Shown: one piece after another, positions 12,705 through 26,059 of the stretch
Position numbering within the stretch: position 1 is the first letter of the stretch
How the letters are laid out: every line of letters starts with the position of its first letter
Origin: Lateolabrax maculatus
Lineage: Eukaryota; Chordata; Actinopteri; Acropomatiformes; Lateolabracidae
Length of the DNA stretch: 64,000 bases
Direction: 5' to 3'
NCBI GenBank assembly: GCA_031216445.1
Contig: CM062210.1
Location: forward strand, 17,009,501-17,073,500
The notes under the pieces: generated by a model
Told to the model about the DNA's origin: nothing
Seen by the model: the letters and a program-made list of their open reading frames with translations, nothing else
Database searches by the model: none
Program-made: the position numbers and the translations under genes

Positions 12705-15184
12705 TTACAGTAGCACGGACAGTGATGGGGCAGTCAGATTAATAACCAGTTAGTCAGCTATAGCATGAAACAAGTTTCTAAAGACTTTGGCACTGGCTTC
12801 ATTTTGTTTGTGCTCAGTCTAATGTGTTGTCATTGGCGTGGAGTGCGTCCATACGTCCGCGCTGCCTCACACAGTCTCCCTCATTCTGAGCTTATATCCT
12901 CCTCTGGACACGGCGGGCCCGTGTTTAAGACCAGGCTAGCGTGCCAGTAGATGGAGGCGGGATGATGGATTTACAACAGATGAGAAATAAAAACCAACCG
13001 CAGAGTGTGAGCACTTTCAGAGGGGCTGGATGGGAGTTGATGGCCACTCAGCAGAGGCCCACTGCCATGCGTGTCTCTGGAACTGCCAGGCTCTGTCTAA
13101 ATGTGCCTCGTAGGGATCCTCAACAGATGGTGGACATGTGGGACAGTTCAGAATCTTCCCTGGTTTGCAGTACATGCCCACTCAAATGCAAATCATTTTT
13201 ATGAGTAATGACTCAAGACTACCTCGTCATGAATTCCGTGTTTATGAAAAGATGAATGAAAGAGGGTCATAACTCTCACTAAGATTTAGTGCATCTCCAG
13301 GTTTTTGATGTTCATTGTTTGCCATCCCACTCCAGCTCATGGTGAACGTGTCCCTGCCCCTGGCAACCCAGCATGTACTTCACCTCAGGTTGCCATTTCT
13401 GTACATCCTGCAGCGAGTCGCTCGGTTGATTAGAGGGACTCACCTAATTAAGAAAAGATCTCGAAACGCCCATCTTGTGGTTTCGCAGGAGAAGGATGAG
13501 GGTCCATCTTCCACTCTAAAGCAGTCAGGCTGACAGCCTTCTTGGTTACTCCTCATCCACAAAGCTTATTTTCAGATTTCACTTTGCATTAATTTTTTTT
13601 TATTTTTTATCACAACAAAGGCTCAAGTTAAGCTCTTTACTCAAGAAAAGGCATGATTTGAAATAGCTGGCAGTTGTCATCACCACATTTTCAAATCTGC
13701 AATCAGTTTTTCCTTATCTTCTATACCACTCTACACCCCTTATAGGATTATGGCAACATATATTTGAATACATTAGGGTAAAAAGTCAGTCACAATCACA
13801 TGATTAATTTAATCTCTCTTTATGTCTATTCCTTTTTTAAATGAGTAGCTTTCTTTGCTTATTCATATTACATTTGGACACGAGATTCACACAATACTAA
13901 ATTATTATAATTACACAGTTAAATTACTGTAATAACAAAATCAGAATTCAAATAGTGTTCCCACAGTTCTACTTCTCCAGCTCCTGACTGGTGGTACCGT
14001 CTCTATTACTGACACCATTTACCACCGAGGTGTCTCGCTGTTTAGTTCAATGGTGTAAAAACAGTTGGACCACATTCCTCATGGTCCCCTGCAAAACAAT
14101 TGTTACCATTCCAGTAATCATAATAATAACAATTAGGCATGGGCTTAGCTGGGCATAAAATAAGTATGCAGGCCGTACGGTGAAACTTCATCAAAAATTC
14201 TGAATATGAGATTGACTTATCAGGTGGCCTGTTGGGTGCAATTCAATTATGTCTTTGTTTTGCTGCAGGGAATGAGGGGAGTAGATGGAAACGCAACACA
14301 CAGTGAAATAGCAGGAGACTGCTGGTACCGATAAAAGGTCAATAAAAGCAACAGCGTGAAAGAAAAAAGTGATTAGCAGTAAAACTAATAGATTGTGGAA
14401 TATTGTACTCAGGGAGCAATTTGAGTTGTTTTGTTTCAGTCGGAAATTGAGTTTTTAGGGTATCTCTCTACTAGTGTCTTTTGGAAACAACTTCTATTCA
14501 TTTCTTAATAGAAATTGCAGTGTCCCTGCTGTGTTTCCTGCATTTTCATGTTCCAGATCACATGCCTGCACTGTACTTTTCCGATTCTGTTAGCAAGACT
14601 TCCTTTTAGAAATCATACTCAAATAATTTTGTTAATGGAACAGTGTTAAATTTGACTTATTTATCATAGCTGTGTTCAATGACAGGCACTAATATTGAAT
14701 TTTATCTCATCATCAAATAAAGTGAGATGAGAAGTAGAAGTTGTTAGAAAACAGACAGGAGCTCCACTTTATTTTTCTTCGCACTTCCGAGAACCCCGGT
14801 CATCTTCCAAGAACCTCTGATGTTATCCGAGTCCGCTCTCCAAATGCAGATCTCATTCAATCACCCTGTGATCGTCTCCTCTCCCCTTATCTCCCAAAGC
14901 TTTTCTCTTAGAAACCCCACAGGAGCCGACTCTGCACTACTCCTAGTGATAACGGGGAATAGAAAAAGAGGGGGTTTGATGAGTTTACCTCCACTATATT
15001 GTGCCAGTGTGAGCGCATTCCAATTGATGTCTTGTCTGAGACTGGAAACGGTGGGCATATGGGACACCCTCCTCTGCAATGCAATATTCAAAGAGATGTT
15101 ACATAATTCATTTTTTTTTCTCTGTTTTTGGAGAGCCATCCTCAAAGTGTCACTGGCAGACCCTTTTAATTTGACAAGCCTGTG
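12705..15184. other. non-genic stretch, unique sequence
   Basis: No gene was recognised. A 121-codon plus-strand frame (14820-15185) is opposed by a 94-codon minus-strand frame (14861-15145); neither has a recognisable domain. The interval 13860-14150 is strongly AT-rich with TAAT and ATAATTA motifs. The octamer ATGCAAAT occurs near 13186. Confidence 0.7.
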
Positions 15185-15400
15185 AAGCTGGAGTGCAAAA
15201 TCTTGACGGCTTGGCTTCGCAACTTCTCGCGGGACGGGTTGATATTGGGATGATAATGAGGCACTCTTTTCAAAAGAATGGATGAATTAATAACCAGTCA
15301 TCAGTCTGCGAGGAATAGTTCAAAGGCCGTCATAATCCAGTGGCTCGTATAGCTCCGCTTCCAAATGAGAGGAACCATGATTTATTTAGGTCATGGACAG
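15185..15400. promoter_or_regulatory. candidate conserved non-coding element
   Basis: This is a well-mixed, repeat-free block containing a CpG-bearing segment ('ctcgcgggacggg' near 15227), GATGATAATGAGG near 15250 and GAATTAATAACC near 15283. It resembles the short conserved elements of gene deserts, but there is no direct evidence of function. Confidence 0.22.
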
Positions 15401-15689
15401 TCTGTTAGTGAATAAATACTGATATTTTCGTAGTCTGGAAACAAACAGAAACAACATAACTGAGAATAAGTTCAGATGGGAGTCAACATTCAGCAGCTGT
15501 GATTCACTACAGTTAAGTGACAACACATTATGACCTTCAGCTACATGTATGTTGATTGATCCTGTGGGCTCATGTGGCATTGTTTTGCAGCAATGCCAGA
15601 CATAACTGAGACTGTGCAGGCTTGTGGTCAACAAGACATGTCACAACTCAAAAAATTCCCATGGTTCCTTGGGAGGGTGTATGTACTGT

Positions 15690-16127
15690 TGGTGTGTTTT
15701 AAGTAGTGTATTGTCTTCTAATCTATATAACTGTGTAATGTGGAAGGAGTCCTCGTATTGATGAACCCACCAAGAATTATCACCCACCTCTGCTGTTCCC
15801 CTCAGCTCTATGGAGCGTTTAATCATATTTTAGCTCCTTGTTTTGGTTTTAAGGTCCCCACTGTTGCTGTTTATGTTCAGTGCACTTAACAACTTAATTT
15901 CCTGCCACAGTAGACGGCTGTTTTCAGCGAGAAAGCTCTGATAAACCCCCTGTTCACTACCTGTTTAGTACCGGACAAAATTAGCAACCAGCTCATCACA
16001 GACTTAGCTGAGCATTTAGCAGCTAAAGAGCCAGATATTTAACTCAGCATATGGCGGAGACCAAAACAGAGCTAAAAGGAGAGTACATTTTAAACCTTAA
16101 ATCCCTTGAGGTAGACAGAAATAGCCT
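15690..16127 (+). repeat. dispersed repeat, copy 1 (partner at 57621-58100)
   Basis: The block aligns with 57621-58100 over most of its length, starting at a shared CTGTGTAAT (15731 here, 57669 there). The two copies share an exact 20-bp core (16019-16038 here, 57991-58010 there) and a following 'gg[ct]ggagac[ct]aaa.cagagc' segment. The alignment drifts by about 34 bp between these points, so indels have accumulated. The left end is less well preserved than in copy 2. It contains no coding frame. Family membership in perch-like fishes is from memory; class unknown. Confidence 0.65.
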
Positions 16128-16306
16128 GGGACCCAGACAAATCTGCAAGAACATGTTTTATTCGCTCTGGCAGATATGTCTGTACCCTCCCCCATTCAAA
16201 CTGATTTCGTAGTTTCAGGTATCTGGCCAGGCCAATCACAACCATTTATCTAGTATGAGGCGGGTTTAATACAATGACTGACAGAAAGTAGAGCTGTTCA
16301 CAATTA
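16128..16306 (+). repeat. second dispersed repeat abutting copy 1
   Basis: The segment opening with 'agcctgggacccagacaaat' and running through 'gatatctggccaggccaat'-like sequence resembles, from memory, another repeat found widely in fish genomes. It lies directly against the end of the preceding repeat, so the two may be parts of one composite element or a nested insertion. No second copy lies within this window, so the boundary is approximate. Confidence 0.4.
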
Positions 16307-16335
16307 TTAACCAAGATGGCAGCCATCTTGGTTAA
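16307..16335. repeat. perfect palindrome with 13-bp arms and YY1-like cores
   Basis: The arms at 16307-16319 (TTAACCAAGATGG) and 16323-16335 are exact reverse complements around the 3-nt spacer CAG. Each strand reads AAGATGGCAGCC, close to the known YY1 site (AAGATGGCGGC). It can form a hairpin or cruciform. It sits at the distal edge of the repeat to its left, so it could also be an internal part of that element. Confidence 0.85.
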
Positions 16336-19300
16336 CACATTGGTAACACATTCACCATAAAAACTGTTTTAGGTGATAATATGCAAATAGTGTGTTTACA
16401 GCTTGTTATGCTAAAACACTTGGTTAAGGTTATGGGAAAAATCATGCATTGCATTGACACTGAATGCTGGCACTGAATGTAAAAGGATGGAATTTCCAAT
16501 ATGAACTTAATATGGCCATACATTTTTGATACTGGAAATACCAGCTCTGTGCTTAGTCTCTGCCAAGTGGATTCATTCATTCATTGGATCGTTCTTATCT
16601 ATTATTTCTCTGTATGTCAGTGAGCCCCATTCTAGTGTCTTTCTAAATTCTATCCAGGCACTCTGGTTATAAGAACGAGTTGGCCACAGTACTGATAGCG
16701 ATGGTTGCAGATTAGTTTTTCCTTTTGATGATCTAGGAGTGATTTTTCTTTTCAACCAGCATGGATGTTGTAGTTATCATTTTCATTCCCATCATCCACA
16801 CTTCCTCCTCTCTCCCAGTTTTTCACAGCCATAGTTTCTAGGTCACATTGCGGTGAATCACTTGTAACTGGAGCAAATATATTTTCAACTCGCCCAACTT
16901 TTCAATCATGCATCTCCTTGATAGAGCAGGCCCGGCACACTGAAAATACATTACATGTTTGTTAGCCAACGCCCAGCTGGATCCCGTTCCTTCCCAAGCG
17001 GTCCAAAATTAATTTGTTGTGGCCAAATAGTGTGCAAGAGAAAAAATGTGAGCTGTTGTCTGGATGCTGCGGTCCCCACATGAGCCACCTCTATTCGTCT
17101 CAGCACCCCCAGACAGCTGCAGCTCTCACAGCTGGGAGAGAGAGGCCATTAGCAGGCAATTTCACCCCTCCACTCCCTCATGTCTTTTCTCCATTAGACA
17201 ACTTCCTTCATGCTTTCCTGATGGACTGTTTTTTAACTTCTAATCCATGCTTTGCACACTAACACATAGCGACTAAAGGCATGTGCATCCCAGGTATGGA
17301 GAGCTTGGAGCTGTTTGTTTTTCAGGTCAAGTGGTCCAGTAGAAAGAAAAATAGAAGGTGATTAAACATATTGGTGTGTCCGCCCACTTGGAATTGCTTC
17401 AGCTGTATGAAGACGTACTGTGGGACTGTTGTTGAAGCTCAGGGAAGACTGGCATCTCGCTTATTAAACCATTTTAACAATTTACTCGCAGGCAGCAAAC
17501 AATAAGCCAAAAATAAACAACCCAATAGGGAAGAGCGAAAGCATTATGCACACTAAGCCGTCATTCAATCCATCATAATTGAATATCTGCACTATCAAGC
17601 ACATTCATCCCACATCCTCATTGTTGACTTATTGTTAAACTCAGTGAATGAATGTTGTTGATACTGCTGAATTTTAATTTGGAGCCATGCGTACATACTG
17701 CTGGTGGACAAAATTAAAATGGATGTGGGCTGCAAGTTGTGAGATTTGGCCTGAAGCTCAGTGGTAATCATTGAGCCTCTCTTGGTTAATCATTTCCTTA
17801 GGTGTGAAGCAGGATACTTGGCCAAGTACGCAATATGAATGGCTACTGGGAAGATAAGGTGGAAATGCAGTCCCTCTGTCACTGTGTACAATAATCCCAG
17901 CACTGCATCTATCATGCCCGCTATTGAAATGAACAGATGGACTCCCACACATGCGGCACAGAGGGGATGGATAAAGCATTTTTCGACGTGCTGCGACAGT
18001 TATTTATTGACTATTTGGTACACAAGAAGTAGCTTGTACAAACATGTAATAACTGTGCATATTGTTCAAGGAATATGTCTTAAAAACATGTAACAATTTG
18101 CATATAATGTAATAAGTATAATACATAATCTAATAAGTATAATTACATTTTTTGCTGGTTATTGCATTAGAATGTTGGATGCCATAGTGGCACAGCAGCC
18201 ATGACAGACTTCAGGTTAAGATGGTGCTTGTAAAGAAGGACATCTTGAATCCTGTTCAGATTGTGCATGTATAACCCTGTTGTCTGCAAAATAGATATAT
18301 ACATACTACTAATATGCTTTGCTGCATATGTTTTGGAAGATTCATAATTGGCATGGATAATGTTAACTGGCTTTTATTTTTTCAAATTCAGGAAGAGAGA
18401 CATCTTGATAATGTACATAACTTACACAGCCAAGGTTGGGGTAGAATAATGGGTGCACAAAGCAGCATTTAAAAACATTAAAAAAATAAACATTTAGTTT
18501 AGGAGCGGATATTATTGGGGAAACAAAAAAAACAAAAAACTTAGAAATGATTTGCTACTGCAAATAAAGCAGGGTACTTGACAAAGGGGTTAACTTGCAA
18601 CATTCCTGCACTGTAGGTTTAGATTTATTATTATTGTTCAGAGTTGGATTTTCTCCATCGAGCTGCTACTGCACCACTAAATGAATGTATGTGATCAGGC
18701 CATATATCATGCTTTCATTATATTTGCCATTGTACGTGTGTATACAGTCTGTCATTCATTTAGCTATATACAGTGATGATTGGAAGTTTAATCTTGTTTC
18801 TTTACTCAATAGGAAACTATTGCTGTGAAATTGCCATATTTATCACACTGATAGAGAGCGTAGACTGCTGTGAGTAGAAGGTTCGCAGGGGAGATGGACA
18901 TGGTGCTTATGTGTTACTAAAAAGAAAAGGACGAGCTTTTAACTATAAACAATCTCCAGGTCAGAAACTTGTTAGAGAAATGCAGACCAAGCTGACCAAT
19001 CACAGCTCTTGCAGTGTCCACTCAGTATCTCCATAGCTGCTGTATTGCCCCTATGTACAGTTCCGTTTTTGAGGTGCTGCACATCAGCTACAGAGTACGT
19101 GCATAGATATTGTTGCTATGCTATAACCCTTTTAATGCACAATATAAAACAAGTAGTAGTACTTGTAGTACTTGGTGTGCTTTGAAGAACTTTTAGCAGA
19201 TTCATTTATCTCATTCTATACAGATGATCTGGATTGCAAGTAATAGCTTTGAAAGAAGCCTGACAGCCACTCAGCTTTTGGCCTTCCTTCATATTTTGGA

Positions 19301-22300
19301 TGTGATCAATATACACTATGTAGTTATGAATTACACCTGAAAAAACTAAAAGTCAAAGAGCAACATATTTTTTACAGCAGATTTGAAATTTTAAACATAA
19401 TAGGTGACATCTTGATGCAACTTCAGTACCAGCTTCAGGGAGTCAGGGCTTTTTTCACCGTTGTGCTTTTACTGTGGCCCAGTTACCTTTAGAGGTGATG
19501 TTATAGTGCATATTGCTTTCATGAAAGAGATCTTGCTGAATGTACTCTCCCTCCAGTAAGGAATTTCAATGGATAGAGTCTCAATTTGCAACCTTTAACC
19601 AGTGTGATTCCGTGAGGCTGCCTCCCCACATGCCTCTCTGTATAGATCTGCTGACAAAACTCTCACCATCGTATGCAGCAGCTTCTCCCTTCTTATTGAA
19701 ATATGGCTTGTGTAATCTTGGGATTGTGTGCTCTTTCATCTGTGCTTGTGAAAGAAAGTGATCTGCAGTATGCTGTGTGAGAGCCAATGTTTCTTATAAT
19801 GCTGAATGGGGTAGACTGGATCTATTTCAAAGATGCTGGAATGAAACAGATTTATGTTCAAACAGGAGGTAGGTGACAGAAAAAAGACAATAATTACCTT
19901 CCTCGCTCTACTCTAATCTTAAATATGAAAAAATAAAAGGTTAAAGGAATGTATATATGAAAAAAAATGGTAATGCATACACAATTATTACCTTGAGGCA
20001 TTAGATAAACATTCATAAGGCATTTTCCACCATTTGTAACATTTGAGTTGACCTCGAAGAAACAGCTACTTTGCATATTGTTTTGCAAAAACAAAAGCTG
20101 AGGTTATTGTTGTTTAGTCATTAACACCGTAGGCCATACAGTTTGTGCTTCAGTGCAGAAACCTAAAATAATAACGTTTCCCAATTACTACAAGACAGTG
20201 TTCATTTAGATTTAGTGTTTTGACGAAAATATTTATATTACATACATTTTTCATGTCTTTAAGCTTTCTGAGGCTACCGTGCACAGTTACCATGGTTATA
20301 TGTGTTGCTCTCCTCTGTCGTGAGGTGAGTGGAAAACGCACTGTTTACTTGTTTGGCAGGGGACCTCGGAGCTGCGGTGCTCCACAGAGGTTTGATATGC
20401 AGGCCCACAGAGTGGACGCGCCGTGGTTCCGGCCAACCACCGCCCTGCTGCCTTGTGGGCAAGTCTAGGAAGACAAAGGGGAGCACACCCTGAGAGAAAA
20501 GCTACGTGCTGGTGGCACGCGGTAGGCAGTCTCTGATAGACTGGAACCATCACCACTAACTGATTCCCAATCGGCTGCAGAGACACTGATATCTGATCTA
20601 GCAAAGGTTTAGGGCTTTTCCACTTGCCTGTGTGACTTGACCACATACAGTAGTAAGCTCATAGACATCACAGTTTTGTTGTTTCCCGATTAGTCAACTA
20701 CATAAGACAGATCAAAAAGTAGAACTGTGCTTCCCAAGCGCTACAGCTGCATAAAACTTCAGTCGAGTCTCCTTAACTGTGTGACAGTGCAGTATGTTCA
20801 ATTAAAGAAAACATTGTTAAAGATGAAAGTAAAAGGGAAAACACATGAACGTTTGTGGCCTCCTATCAGCTCTTAGATTATAGCTAGTAGTTTGGTATCA
20901 AACATTTTGCCAGAGCCTATTAGTGTAATTAGCTCCTGTGCTGATCTCTCTGCAAGATAGGTGTTCAATGGAGCCATTGACCTAGAATAATGTGAATGTG
21001 CTGCAACATAATGATGGCAAACACATTCAAAGACTACCAAGACACTGAATATGAAGTAGGATCTTTGAGCTGTTATTTCTTTTCCCTCTCAGGTTAGCTA
21101 CATAACATCACGTTTTCGTATGCATCTGGATCTTTTATCATTTTACTCTTTGATGCTTTAAATTAGATAAAGTGTTTGTTAGTCACGCCGTCAGGGTCAT
21201 CTAAAGAAATTATTACACATTTGTCGAGCACAGAGTAAGATTAAAAAAAATAAAAATAGGAATGCATGATGGGTAAAAAGGGATCACAGTGACATATTTT
21301 CCCTTCTCTGAGTAAACAAATCTTGGAAGCAGACACTCCACTTAAATAGCACAAGTCTTCATTTCCCTGTGGAGGAGACACATGTCTTATAATCAGCCAG
21401 CAGCACACAATCCAGACATATGGCGCTTTCATTGCTATGCTCTTGTGTCAGCGCTCATGCAAGTGGTGATTTCATTGTTGTGTTTGCCTGTTATTTTTTT
21501 CCTTTTTCTTTTTCCTGTAAGAGAGAGTGGCTTATAACATGAATAATTAGTGACTGTGATAAATTGCAGTGAGCCTCATCCCAAGAGGCCAGACTAAAAG
21601 TCTTACTCAAAGAAGACAGCCTTCCACTGTCTTTAAATGAGCTATTTTTACTCTAACAGTCAACAGGCAGTTGGGGGATTTCACTATGTTCTGCTTAGTC
21701 TTTGGAAAATACTCCATAATTACTTTGTGGTACATCTGTGTGCAAATTAAGATATCATGTCTAATTAAACCTTGCAAAAGGCAGACATTACAGTACAAGG
21801 GTTGATAGTATGGCCCCCTAACTGCAGAAGAGTACATTTCCTGCTCTAATATTTCAGCTGTGCTTCATCTATGTATTGCGCATGTATTCACTTATTTATT
21901 CCTACTGTACGCATTCAATGATTTATTCAGACTCTAAATGAGATGCCCTTGACTTAATGCACATAAGTGATGCAACAGATCAACAGACATCGAACACTAA
22001 TGAGTACTGCAAGGATACAGATGAGGTGTGGAATGTATAAATGTGAACAAATAATTATAGGCCTCAAATGCTGCTTTGCTCAGCCTAAGTGCCCTTCAAA
22101 GAAGTTCAGGTGCCACTCTGTTGTGACCTTTTAAAAAAAGAGTTCAGCATCCGGACGGTGTACAACATGCACACGCTCGAATTGTATCTTTTAAAAAAAG
22201 CAAACGTTTGGGAGCTCTTTGGGTGTAATATAATAATCTTTGCAAGGTGATGGCAAAGTATTTTGTCATATCATTGTATTTTGTATTTTGTTACCCTGGT

Positions 22301-22767
22301 GAATAATAAATAACATTTAAAATGGAGTGCGGGACTCTAACATATAAACAAACATCCTTTACATTCAAGCCCTCGCCAAATGAGTTCACACAATGCTGAT
22401 TAAGCCTACCACCTCCAGGTAAATCTTTCTGTATTTCACAGTATACCACTGTTTTGAAATCTGGTATCTGTGGCGACATTCCTGCACTGGTGCGTTTTAG
22501 TTCAACCAGCAATGATTGGTTTGCCAGAGCTAAAGGGAGGAGCAACCATAGCGACGGTGTAGCTATGCTCAACTAGGAGTATGGTGGAACAAACAAAGAA
22601 GCGTTCAAGAAAAGTTTGAAAAGAAACTCTGCCTTCAGAGGAAGGATTACAGTAAACAAAAGAAAGCGACCTGGAGCTACGGTAGGTGACTCTGGAGTTG
22701 TCAGAGAATGACTAAGCTTGTCTATGATTTTCATTGGCCAACTGTTGAATTGAGTTTCAAATTGAGG
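16336..22767. other. non-genic stretch, mainly unique AT-rich sequence
   Basis: No gene was recognised. The longest frame is 116 codons (20296-20646, minus), lying in a locally GC-rich patch at 20320-20480 that is not CpG-dense enough to call an island. Two exact 13-mers (CTTTTAAAAAAAG) lie exactly 60 bp apart at 22128 and 22188. The stretch 18960-19100 has features of an old dispersed repeat but has no partner in the window. Confidence 0.72.
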
Positions 22768-22793
22768 TTTTTTTTTTTTTTTTTTTTTTTTTT
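22768..22793. repeat. poly-T run (26 T)
   Basis: Twenty-six consecutive T follow 'attgagg'. It is the longest homopolymer in the window. It is read as a lysine run in a spurious 100-codon minus-strand frame (22573-22875), which is not a gene. Confidence 0.97.
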
Positions 22794-22943
22794 GAGATAA
22801 GGACTCGTTCATTGGTTGTTGAACTGTTTGTTTTGTATTCAGCACTGGCTGTATAATACACTGTGGGGACTTCAAATTCTTGTGTTTTTGTGCCTCTTCT
22901 CTTTTTCTGTTTCTGTGTACTGTAACGTGTTTTTCTGTTATTT

Positions 22944-22975
22944 TGTCTTTTGATTTTATTGTCTTTTGATTTTAT
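22944..22975. repeat. perfect tandem duplication, 16 bp x 2
   Basis: The 16-bp unit TGTCTTTTGATTTTAT occurs twice head to tail without mismatch inside a T-rich tract, suggesting a recent slippage duplication. Confidence 0.95.
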
Positions 22976-25660
22976 TAGCTTATTATTATATAGTTTCCTG
23001 TGCTATTAAGATTTTTAATATGTAACATTACATAAATAGTTGTAATTCTAAATACTTTGGGGTAAAACTGTATACTGTGTGAACAACAATGATTTGCCGA
23101 GTGCATTTCTGACGTGTTATACAAACCATCCAGTCATGATGTCAGGCTCTGTCTGGCTGAGAATTTACACTGACAGGCAAAACCTCTAAAGTCCAAACCT
23201 TGTGCAATGACTCATTGTCTCAGCGAATGTTATTCTAGCGGATGATTAGCCCCATCCAACATTTGCAGTCAGCCCCCCTCTATTGACCAGCTAATTCTAT
23301 TAATTCCTTCTTTGAAGTGCTGTGAGAAGAACTCCAAGGTTGCTCATCAGAGGGCCCCTTCATCCAGGCATTTTCATTAGTCCAACCCTTGATGGCTTAG
23401 TGACTAACCCCTAAATGAAAAGGGAGGGGGGTGGTATGTATGGTGTGAGAAATATTTGTGAGGCCTCGCCAGTGTTTTGAGCTCACAGTTGATATGGAGG
23501 GTAAGATGAGCGTGGCTGGGGTTAAGGCGAGGTGATGTGAGGGAACGTGGACTGTAATGGCTGGGCGGAGGCTGGATCGGATGTTCCCCAACCTCTCTTC
23601 TCTGCGTTTGAGTCTTTAGTTTGGGGGATTTAGTGTAATTACAGGTATGTTGAATGGATTTGGATTTGACAGATAAAAACAGAGAACGCAAATGTCACCG
23701 TGGCATGCTGCATGTGAAGACCTGACTTTGATGCCGTTAATCACTCTGGCCCCAAAACAAAAGAAACAGAGCAACAACAAGGTTTATGCAGGTGTCAGAG
23801 AGATGGAAAAATGTCAGGTTAATGTGCCAATGGCTCCAGGCTTTGTTTTGATTACTGCAATTATAGTTATCCTCTTGTAGTTTATGCCATGTATATTTAT
23901 CTTTCTTTTTTTTTCCCCTTGGCTTTCACATAAATCAATTATAGGCCAGTATTTCCTGGGTGACTCATTAATCACGTAAGTATTTGCAGACTCAGTGTTA
24001 TATTCTGTACAGTATGCCCTGCAAATGTGATACGGAACATAATTGCACGCTAACAACATATTTAATCACTGAGTGTGTGCGTTTTTTTGCATTACCTGAG
24101 TTCATTTGGTTATCGCTACAATTCACTGATAAGCAGCACAAAAGAGATAAATCAGTCCAATCCCATTCACACCTGGGCTCAGCGAGGAGGAAGAATGGAA
24201 GGGAGATAGAGGAGAGAAAAAAAGCCAGGCTAGTGCCACCTGACTGATGAATACACTCATGCATGTGGACACTTGGCTGGCGCACGGAGAATAACAGGGA
24301 GGGGATCTGGCACTTCATCAAGTAGACCTACTACTGGGAAATCGCTGTGCGAGAGCGATGAGGATGATGCGTTTATCTAGCTTCCTCTGTGATGCATAAC
24401 TGGCTCTGCTGGCCCCGCTCTCGCAGCGCGCAGTATGCCTTCAAACCAGCAGCTCGGATGCATCAAACATTAGATGCTTTTTATTCACTTGACATATTGC
24501 AGGAGTTCTGTGTTTGGTTAAAGCAAACAAAAGTGTGCTAATAAATTGTATCCACTGTGACCCATTTCTGTCGGCCTCAGTTGGCTTAGCATGTTTCTGC
24601 AGATGTCTTATAAGGTATCTCCTCGTTTAACAGTGTGAATATAATCTGCCCTAGGTGTGACTCAACACTTTTCCCTAACACCACTGCAATCCGAGACAAA
24701 TTTGTGTTTGTGAAGTATTGTGGAAATCAGAAGGCGAACCATTAGAAGATGCACAGAAATGAGGATTGTACACCCCAATCTGTAATGAGATTACAGCTCA
24801 GGGCTCATGCAAGATCATTTGTGCGTGTGTGAGTTAATTGGCAGCCAAAGAGCCTAAGAGGGAATGTTCTGCGAGCCCAGCAAACAGTAACTCAGACCCA
24901 GGGCAACACTAATTATTCCAGGCTGCCTGCCAAATTCACAATATTACAGCTTCACAAAGACATCTCAGTGCGTGTGCTTGCTCTGTGTTACGTGGTGTGG
25001 CAGCGATTCTGCTTTGAGGATAAATTGTCCAGTAGAAGACAGTCCACACAGGGTACCAGGTGCACAGATAGAGATGCATTGACACATATTCCATCAGTAG
25101 AGTAAATGGTTTTAGCAGAGTTTTAGGCATTGTTGACTTAATATCTTCACTACTATTCACGATGACCTCATGGGATACAGGAAATGCAGCTGCAGATGTA
25201 TTTCAATCCAAATAATCAGAGTAATCCCAGATGCATGTTTAGACCTGGATCAAAATGTTTGTAAAGAACTTGATCTTTAGTATTTACTGTATTGTTAAAC
25301 CCAAGTTGCGCAACACTGAAGATCAACATCACTGACTCCCTCATTCTATACTATATTCTCATTCTATACATACTACTCAAAAACAAAATTATTAAGTACT
25401 GTACAATAAAACATTATATACATTATACAGTTTTATTTCATTTAGACCAAATTATGAAGGTTTTCTCCATTCCCTTTTGATTGAGATGGAAATGGTTACA
25501 AATCTCCATCCCTCCAATTCTGAAAATTTCAGTGATCAAATACAACAATCATTGTAGCAGAGAACCTAAAAGGCCCTTGCTTACTGCATTAGCATGATTG
25601 CTGAGAAGAAGTCTGGGTGAACAGACAATAGTGAGGAGAGAAATCATGAAAGTGGCATAA
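22976..25660. other. non-genic stretch, unique sequence
   Basis: No gene was recognised. Frames of 95 codons (23404-23691, minus) and 107 codons (23998-24321, minus) have no recognisable domain and overlap other frames. The interval 24170-24230 is purine-rich. Near 24408-24440 there is a small CpG-bearing patch ('gctctcgcagcgcgc'). Confidence 0.72.
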
Positions 25661-25662
25661 AT

Positions 25663-25678
25663 GGGGGGGGGTAGGGGG
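25663..25678. repeat. G-rich run
   Basis: G9 is followed by TA and G5. It is the first of several G/T-rich tracts in the next 250 bp. Confidence 0.9.
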
Positions 25679-25781
25679 CGAAAAATTGAAAAACCCAGCG
25701 AGGTAAATAAGATTTGCCTCTATTTGTGCTGATGGCTGTCACCACCAGCACTTTAAGCTGCAGATACGGTGGCAGCTCAGG

Positions 25782-25900
25782 GTGTGTGTGTGTGTGTGTG
25801 TGTTTGTACATGTGTGTTTTGGTCTGTGTATGGCAGGGGCTAATTATCATGGAGGAAGGAGGGCAGGGTGGTGTGTGTGTGTGTGTGTGTGGGGGGGGGG
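25782..25900. repeat. interrupted (GT)n tracts ending in a G10 run
   Basis: A (GT)11 tract occupies 25782-25803, with a further short TG stretch to 25817. A second (GT)10 tract at 25871-25890 runs directly into ten G (25891-25900). The tracts generate spurious open frames on both strands (143 codons minus, 89 codons plus) rich in His-Thr or Cys-Val; these are not genes. Alternating purine-pyrimidine tracts of this kind can adopt Z-DNA and are usually polymorphic. Confidence 0.95.
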
Positions 25901-26059
25901 TGTATCTGTTTTGTACGGAGATGAGTGAGAAGAGAGGGACGGGAACAACAACCCCACCCCCCACCCATTCAACCTCACCCTGACATGCCAGCCTTGCTAA
26001 TAGAATAGCAGTGGAGCATGCTTGAAAAGGGGGCTGGTTAAAAAGGCTTTGATCAGCAG

